Shown: positions 50,701 through 55,000 of the stretch, one piece after another
Numbering within the stretch: position 1 is the first letter of the stretch
Layout: each line of letters starts with the position of its first letter
Origin: Chrysomallon squamiferum
Taxonomy: Eukaryota > Mollusca > Gastropoda > Neomphalida > Peltospiridae
Direction: 5' to 3'
Assembly: GCA_012295275.1 (NCBI GenBank)
Contig: CM022669.1
Location: forward strand, 14,580,172-14,635,171
Length of the DNA: 55,000 bases
Translations under genes and position numbers: made by a program
Notes under the pieces: model-generated
Told to the model about the DNA's origin: nothing
What the model saw: only the letters and a program-made list of their open reading frames with translations
Database searches by the model: none

Positions 50701-51430
50701 CCTATACAGGTTTCAGATACAAGTGTGCTAAGCTTATAAATCCCTAATTGGACAGTTTGTTATTTTAGTGTCATGTTAAGCTTTAACTTCCTAATTATAC
50801 ATTCAGTTTGCTTTGCTTTTGTACTTTTTTTTTTTTTTTGGATTTTTTTTTAATTTCTTTTTTTTTAAATAATAAAGTACATTTATAACAAAAATAAATA
50901 AATAAATAAATAAATATATTTTAATTCAGCACAATCATAATGATAAATTAACGATTTCAAACGAACATGTACGGAAATAACCGAACTTTACCGAACTTAA
51001 GGCCACTGGCAAATATTTAGCGGTGCGCATCTGTTGTTTATTTTTTCTAACATTCCCCATTAACCCCTGAGTATATGTTCATCAAACATCGTCAGTTTTG
51101 TGTGGAAAAAAGGATAATCAAGCTTGCTGTGGCGGATAAACAATCCATTGAGGTTTGAGGACGTCCTGTTTATCCGCAAGGACAACAAAAAAACCCGCTC
51201 CAGACAACTGTTATGCGAAACACAAAGACGAGTTGGCCTTAGACAGGAAGCTTTTAAAGTCAACAGAGTTAGCGGGCTTTGTATATATATATACAAGTAA
51301 CAAGCTCACATGAAAAACAGCTTCTCTTAGGGTAACCATCGAGAGACCAGATTTAAGAAAGAAAAGTTAATTTATACTTATTAGGGATTTCAAACGAAAC
51401 ACGAAAGTTGAAGAAAGGAATTCTGATGAT
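50701..51430. other. Intergenic DNA with a nested palindrome
   Basis: T-rich block at 50827-50867 and AAAT repeats to about 50918. A perfect 10-bp inverted repeat, GCGGATAAAC at 51132-51141 and GTTTATCCGC at 51168-51177, encloses a second palindrome AGGACGTCCT at 51158-51167. The block around it (51050-51290) is complex and non-repetitive. No gene was seen. Confidence 0.45.
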
Positions 51431-51443
51431 GATGATGATGATG

Positions 51444-51475
<32 letters not shown>

Positions 51476-51482
51476 TTTAATT

Positions 51483-51522
<40 letters not shown>

Positions 51523-51931
51523 TAACATATTATCAACATCAGTAACAAAAGTAATAATATCAAAATCAACAAAAACATAACAACATTAATGACCATAACG
51601 TCAGTATCAACAGTAATAACACAATTATCATCAACAACAATATGAATAAAATCGACAGTGCTGCTATTGCCTTTACTGCTCCTAATATTACTGTTAATAA
51701 CAACAATAACAACAACAGAATTTTATAATCAGTAAATAAGAAAATAAAAATGTATATAATTATGAGTTTATGTAAGCTGTTTTAATATTACAGTTGTTGT
51801 CGTTGTTATTATTGTTGTTGTTGCTAGCTGTTGCTTCTGTTTTAGTTAGTATTGTATTATTATCGTTGGTTTGTGTTGTCGCTGTTGTTATTATCGGTGT
51901 GGCTGTTGCTGTTGGTATTGTTGTTGACTCA

Positions 51932-51970
<39 letters not shown>

Positions 51971-52204
51971 TTTTTATTATTATTATTGCTGTTGTTGTAT
52001 TCAATGAAATAATAAAATAATGCAGAAGTTAAGTACTCGGTACAGGTTCATTTTATTACATTCATCCTGATTAAACAATCATCATTAGCTTTTCATTGAC
52101 ATGGTTGCCATAGCAGCATACAGGATACATTAACGCGCGTTTTCAAAGCAATAATTTACTTGAATATGTATATTAAACATGTTGAAATGTTTACAGCCTT
52201 GAAC

Positions 52205-52243
<39 letters not shown>

Positions 52244-53210
52244 GAACTGAAATAATGAATGTATAATAAAATTATATTTCATCATAACCATTTGAGGGTA
52301 TAAATCGTTCTTTTCGTCTGCAAATAATGCCTATGAAAGAGTAACTACCCTGTCGCAGTTCTGTGGGTTGTTCTTATCGATTACAGAAAAGTACCTTTCC
52401 AGCAGAAATCATAGGCAAAAAAAAAAAAAATATATATATATATAAAAATTAAAATGTGCACAGTGTTTTTTAAAAAGTGTCGTAAAGTCTCAGGATAGCG
52501 GGAAGTAACTCCTTTCAGTACGCTAATAAAAACCTACCTTGTGATCCCTTAAATTATATTTCGATTTTTTAACAATAACAACAACAATAAAAATCTATTC
52601 TTGGTTCGAAACTTTAAAACGAACTCATGGTGACTACTACAGGAAATATTTAAAAAATTTACTTTGATCGTAAAACGAAATGCAGTTTAGAAATATAAAA
52701 CCGCAAAGTATGTAATATATATATATAAGTACAGATGTATGCAGTGTAGTTATCATGGAGGTGTACATACTGTTTTAACTACTGTGTTACATCTTCAAAG
52801 TGCCTGGATTTGAGGAAATCAGAAGTAACTGTTAATACAAAGTCTTATGAAGAATTAAAGGAAAAAAATTGCTGTCACTGAAATAAAGTTTTCTGATCTT
52901 TTCTTCTTTTAATAAACAATTTTTGCATTTCTTCTTCTTCTTTTTTTTTATTTTTTTTATTTTTTTTTTTTTTTTTTTTTGTTGTTGTTGTTGTTTTGGT
53001 TCTATTATTATTATTTTTTTAATCTTTTTTTTTTTGGTATTTAATATTTGGTTATTTTACTTTTTCTAAAACGGATTTGTTTTCAGTTTCATCTCTCATA
53101 ACGTTTACGTTTATTTTGATTTTAAGGCTTTTAAAATGTACCGTTTGCGAGATCGATAAGCGGTTATCTTGAAATGATGGTGAAGTTTAAAATAATAATA
53201 ATAATAATAA

Positions 53211-53253
<43 letters not shown>

Positions 53254-53340
53254 ATACATACATACATAAAGGAATAAATGAATGAATGAATTAATAATAA
53301 ATTATTATGAAACTTTTTATTATTTTATTTTTAGCCGCAC
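51430..53340. repeat. Simple-repeat-rich intergenic DNA
   Basis: GAT and AAT runs at 51426-51520, AAC/ATC-rich DNA to about 51715, TTG and TTA repeats at 51790-51990, poly(A) at 52208-52242, a long T tract at about 52960-52980, and AAT/AAAT repeats at 53190-53257. No gene. Confidence 0.7.
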
Positions 53341-54097
53341 AATTTAAAAGATAATCTTTATGACATCTCTTAGAGTTGTCGTTGTATCGCCAAACCTCGA
53401 TGACGTCACATCAGCAGACCTGGACAATAAATACGACATTTCTGATCAAGTTTATCGACCAAGACTAACAATACAAGGTGCTGTTAAATCAATAATGATA
53501 GAAAAGATTACATCTGTTTGTGGGATATCTCTCTGTGCCTAAAACAAAACAAAATGCGTCATACTGTTTCAGTAGTTTTCATATCTCTGTGTTAACAAGC
53601 TGGTGTTTTTGTTTAATTTTACCTTTGGTCTGCCTCGGATAAGTAAAGTTTCGAATAACACTCGCGGAATTTTATATATTTGGTATAAACCCTTTGCTAT
53701 AATCGTGTGGACAAAGCTTTCTTTAAAAGATTTTGGCAAATCATTAACTTCACTTTGGAATAACCAAAGGTCAGACTGTAGTAAAGGATTATTATTTTGT
53801 ATTTCCTTTATATATATATACATATACATTTATTTTTGTTATTAATATGTGTAATATAATATATATATATATATGTTTTATTCTTGTTATATAGTTTGAC
53901 CTATATCTGTGTAAACGATATTATAAATTTCTGTAGCCTTTCGTAAAATCAATATCTTTACAATAAGAAAGAAACGTAAGGGCTTTTCATAATAGAAAGA
54001 GTTACTTTAGGGATAGACAAACAAACAAAGAGACTACACACGTCTTCAGTTGCACAGTGTTATAAAACAGTCGCGAGAAACTGTACAGGAAGAAAAC
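53341..54097 (+). promoter_or_regulatory. Upstream region of the mutase gene
   Basis: A perfect cAMP-response element (TGACGTCA) lies at 53401-53408. A TATA-like TATAAAA sits at 54061-54067, 31 bases before the start codon, which would leave a very short 5' UTR. Alternatively the cttcag at 54044-54049 is an acceptor for an upstream non-coding exon. An in-frame stop (TAG, 54014-54016) with no ATG between it and 54098 fixes the start codon. Confidence 0.4.
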
Positions 54098-55000
54098 ATG
54101 GCCTGCGTGTGCAAAATATCTCAAAGGAAATTTGTTCTGTTTATCGCACTGATTTTGATTTATTTGGCGTTAACGATTTTTTTTCAACAACAACGTTATT
54201 CTTCACCGCGGTCAGGCAGTATTCCGATTCCAAAAGAGCAGCGTTCTGGAGGAGTTCTGATAGTAGGGGCGGGCTTGTCGGGAGCGGTGCTGGCTCATCT
54301 TCACGCGACTCTTCTGAAAAAGAAAGTTCTCATAATCGAGAAAAGGGACCACATAGGAGGCAACTGCTACGACTACGTCAATGAACGCGGTATACGAGTT
54401 TCGAAGTACGGAGCGCATCTCTTCCACACGAAAAACTCTCTCGTCTGGCGCTACCTGTCCCAGTTCTCGAAGTGGATTCCTTACGAACACAGAGTGGTCG
54501 CGAAAGTCGACGGAAACTACGTTCCTGTTCCAGTGAACATAGTCACGGTGAATATGTTATTCAACGAATCGATAAAAAATGCAGAGGAGATGCAACAATG
54601 GCTGGAGAAGCATCAGATACGAAACGACCATCCAAAGAACGGAGAAGAAGCTGCCAAAGCGCGAGTTGGAGAAGTTCTCTTTGATAAACTGTTCAAAGGT
54701 TACACCTACAAGCAGTGGTCGAAGTACCCAAAAGACTTGGACGCCTCGGTGCTTCAACGCATTCCAGTTCGAGACAATTTCGATGATCGTTATTTTCCCT
54801 ACGACGACTACCAGGCGTTGCCAGGAGACGGGTACACGGCCATGATTTCACAAATGTTGAATCACAGTTTAATCTCCGTCAACCTCAACACAGATTTTGT
54901 TAACTTCAAAAATACCAACAGAATTTCGGTCAAGACATTCAGCAAGACATTTTTTACCGGATCCATCGATTTGTATTTCGCTTCGTCTGGTCTAGAGAAG
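54098..55000 (+). CDS. glf: UDP-galactopyranose mutase, bacterial type, with N-terminal membrane anchor (5' part)
   Basis: UGM is an FAD enzyme that converts UDP-galactopyranose to UDP-galactofuranose, the donor for galactofuranose-containing glycans. The frame runs 301 codons without a break to the window edge. Residues 12-29 (FVLFIALILIYLALTIFF), after a basic KISQRK, look like a type II signal anchor, and a linker follows to about 50. The FAD fold begins with VLIVGAGLSGA (53-63) and IEKRDHIGGNCY (80-91). Family motifs follow: KYGAHLFHT (103-111), GYTYKQW (201-207), RIPVR (221-225), FDDRYF (228-233) and GDGYTAM (243-249). W207 and R225 match the active-site Trp and Arg of the Klebsiella enzyme. 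The motifs resemble bacterial UGMs more than fungal, protozoan or nematode ones. Bacterial UGMs are about 370-400 residues, so roughly 100 residues lie beyond the window. The enzyme is usually soluble, so the anchor is unusual. Confidence 0.93.
   Translation, partial: MACVCKISQRKFVLFIALILIYLALTIFFQQQRYSSPRSGSIPIPKEQRSGGVLIVGAGLSGAVLAHLHATLLKKKVLIIEKRDHIGGNCYDYVNERGIRVSKYGAHLFHTKNSLVWRYLSQFSKWIPYEHRVVAKVDGNYVPVPVNIVTVNMLFNESIKNAEEMQQWLEKHQIRNDHPKNGEEAAKARVGEVLFDKLFKGYTYKQWSKYPKDLDASVLQRIPVRDNFDDRYFPYDDYQALPGDGYTAMISQMLNHSLISVNLNTDFVNFKNTNRISVKTFSKTFFTGSIDLYFASSGLEK

Noticed and set aside
53360-53542. 60-codon plus-strand frame (MTSLRVVVVSPNL)
   Set aside because: Short, ends in a stop, no recognisable domain or splice context. 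A chance frame is likely.
54109-54845. Several 70-92 codon frames on both strands over the mutase
   Set aside because: All are shadows of the 301-codon mutase frame, which has the FAD and active-site motifs and runs off the window.

Overview
The window is metazoan nuclear DNA. It is AT-rich, its introns have GT-AG junctions, and it is crowded with simple repeats: (ATT)n, (GA)n, (CA)n, (ATAC)n and poly(A/T). The gene set and this repeat texture fit an invertebrate, most likely a lophotrochozoan such as a mollusc. That placement is inference. No RNA gene, CRISPR array or bacterial operon is visible.

Layout. (1) 2231-6784, plus strand: internal and 3'-side exons of a Shaw/Kv3-type voltage-gated potassium channel. 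They cover the end of T1, S1-S6 and a long cytoplasmic C-terminus; the first exon(s) lie outside or were not found. (2) 6785-16734: repeat-rich DNA with two tandem minisatellites, a TIR-bounded element, a cAMP-response-element cluster beside a perfect palindrome, and presumably the INTS3 3' UTR. (3) 35231-16735, minus strand: a complete 32-exon INTS3 gene (Integrator subunit 3 / SOSS subunit A, 1016 codons). All exon junctions were read by eye and the phases add up. (4) 36507-40027, plus strand: a complete five-exon PHAX gene (snRNA export adaptor, 456 codons), head to head with INTS3 across about 1.3 kb. (5) 40.1-54.0 kb: a gene-poor stretch with long (GA)n/(TC)n, (ATAC)n and degenerate tandem repeats and a few possible regulatory palindromes. 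(6) 54098-55000, plus strand: the first 301 codons of a UDP-galactopyranose mutase of bacterial type, uninterrupted by introns in the window and carrying an N-terminal membrane anchor. It runs off the window edge.

How the genes relate. INTS3 and PHAX act one after the other on the same RNAs. Integrator cleaves the 3' end of snRNA transcripts, and PHAX then carries the capped snRNA out of the nucleus. Their divergent arrangement suggests shared control. The channel and the mutase are unrelated to them.

The most interesting signals are: the membrane-anchored, bacterial-type mutase in an animal genome; three tandem arrays inside INTS3 that each reiterate a real splice site (donor of exon 17, acceptor of exon 19, donor of exon 31); the INTS3-PHAX pair; and a channel whose S6 gate motif is TVP instead of PVP and whose S4 lacks the first gating arginine.
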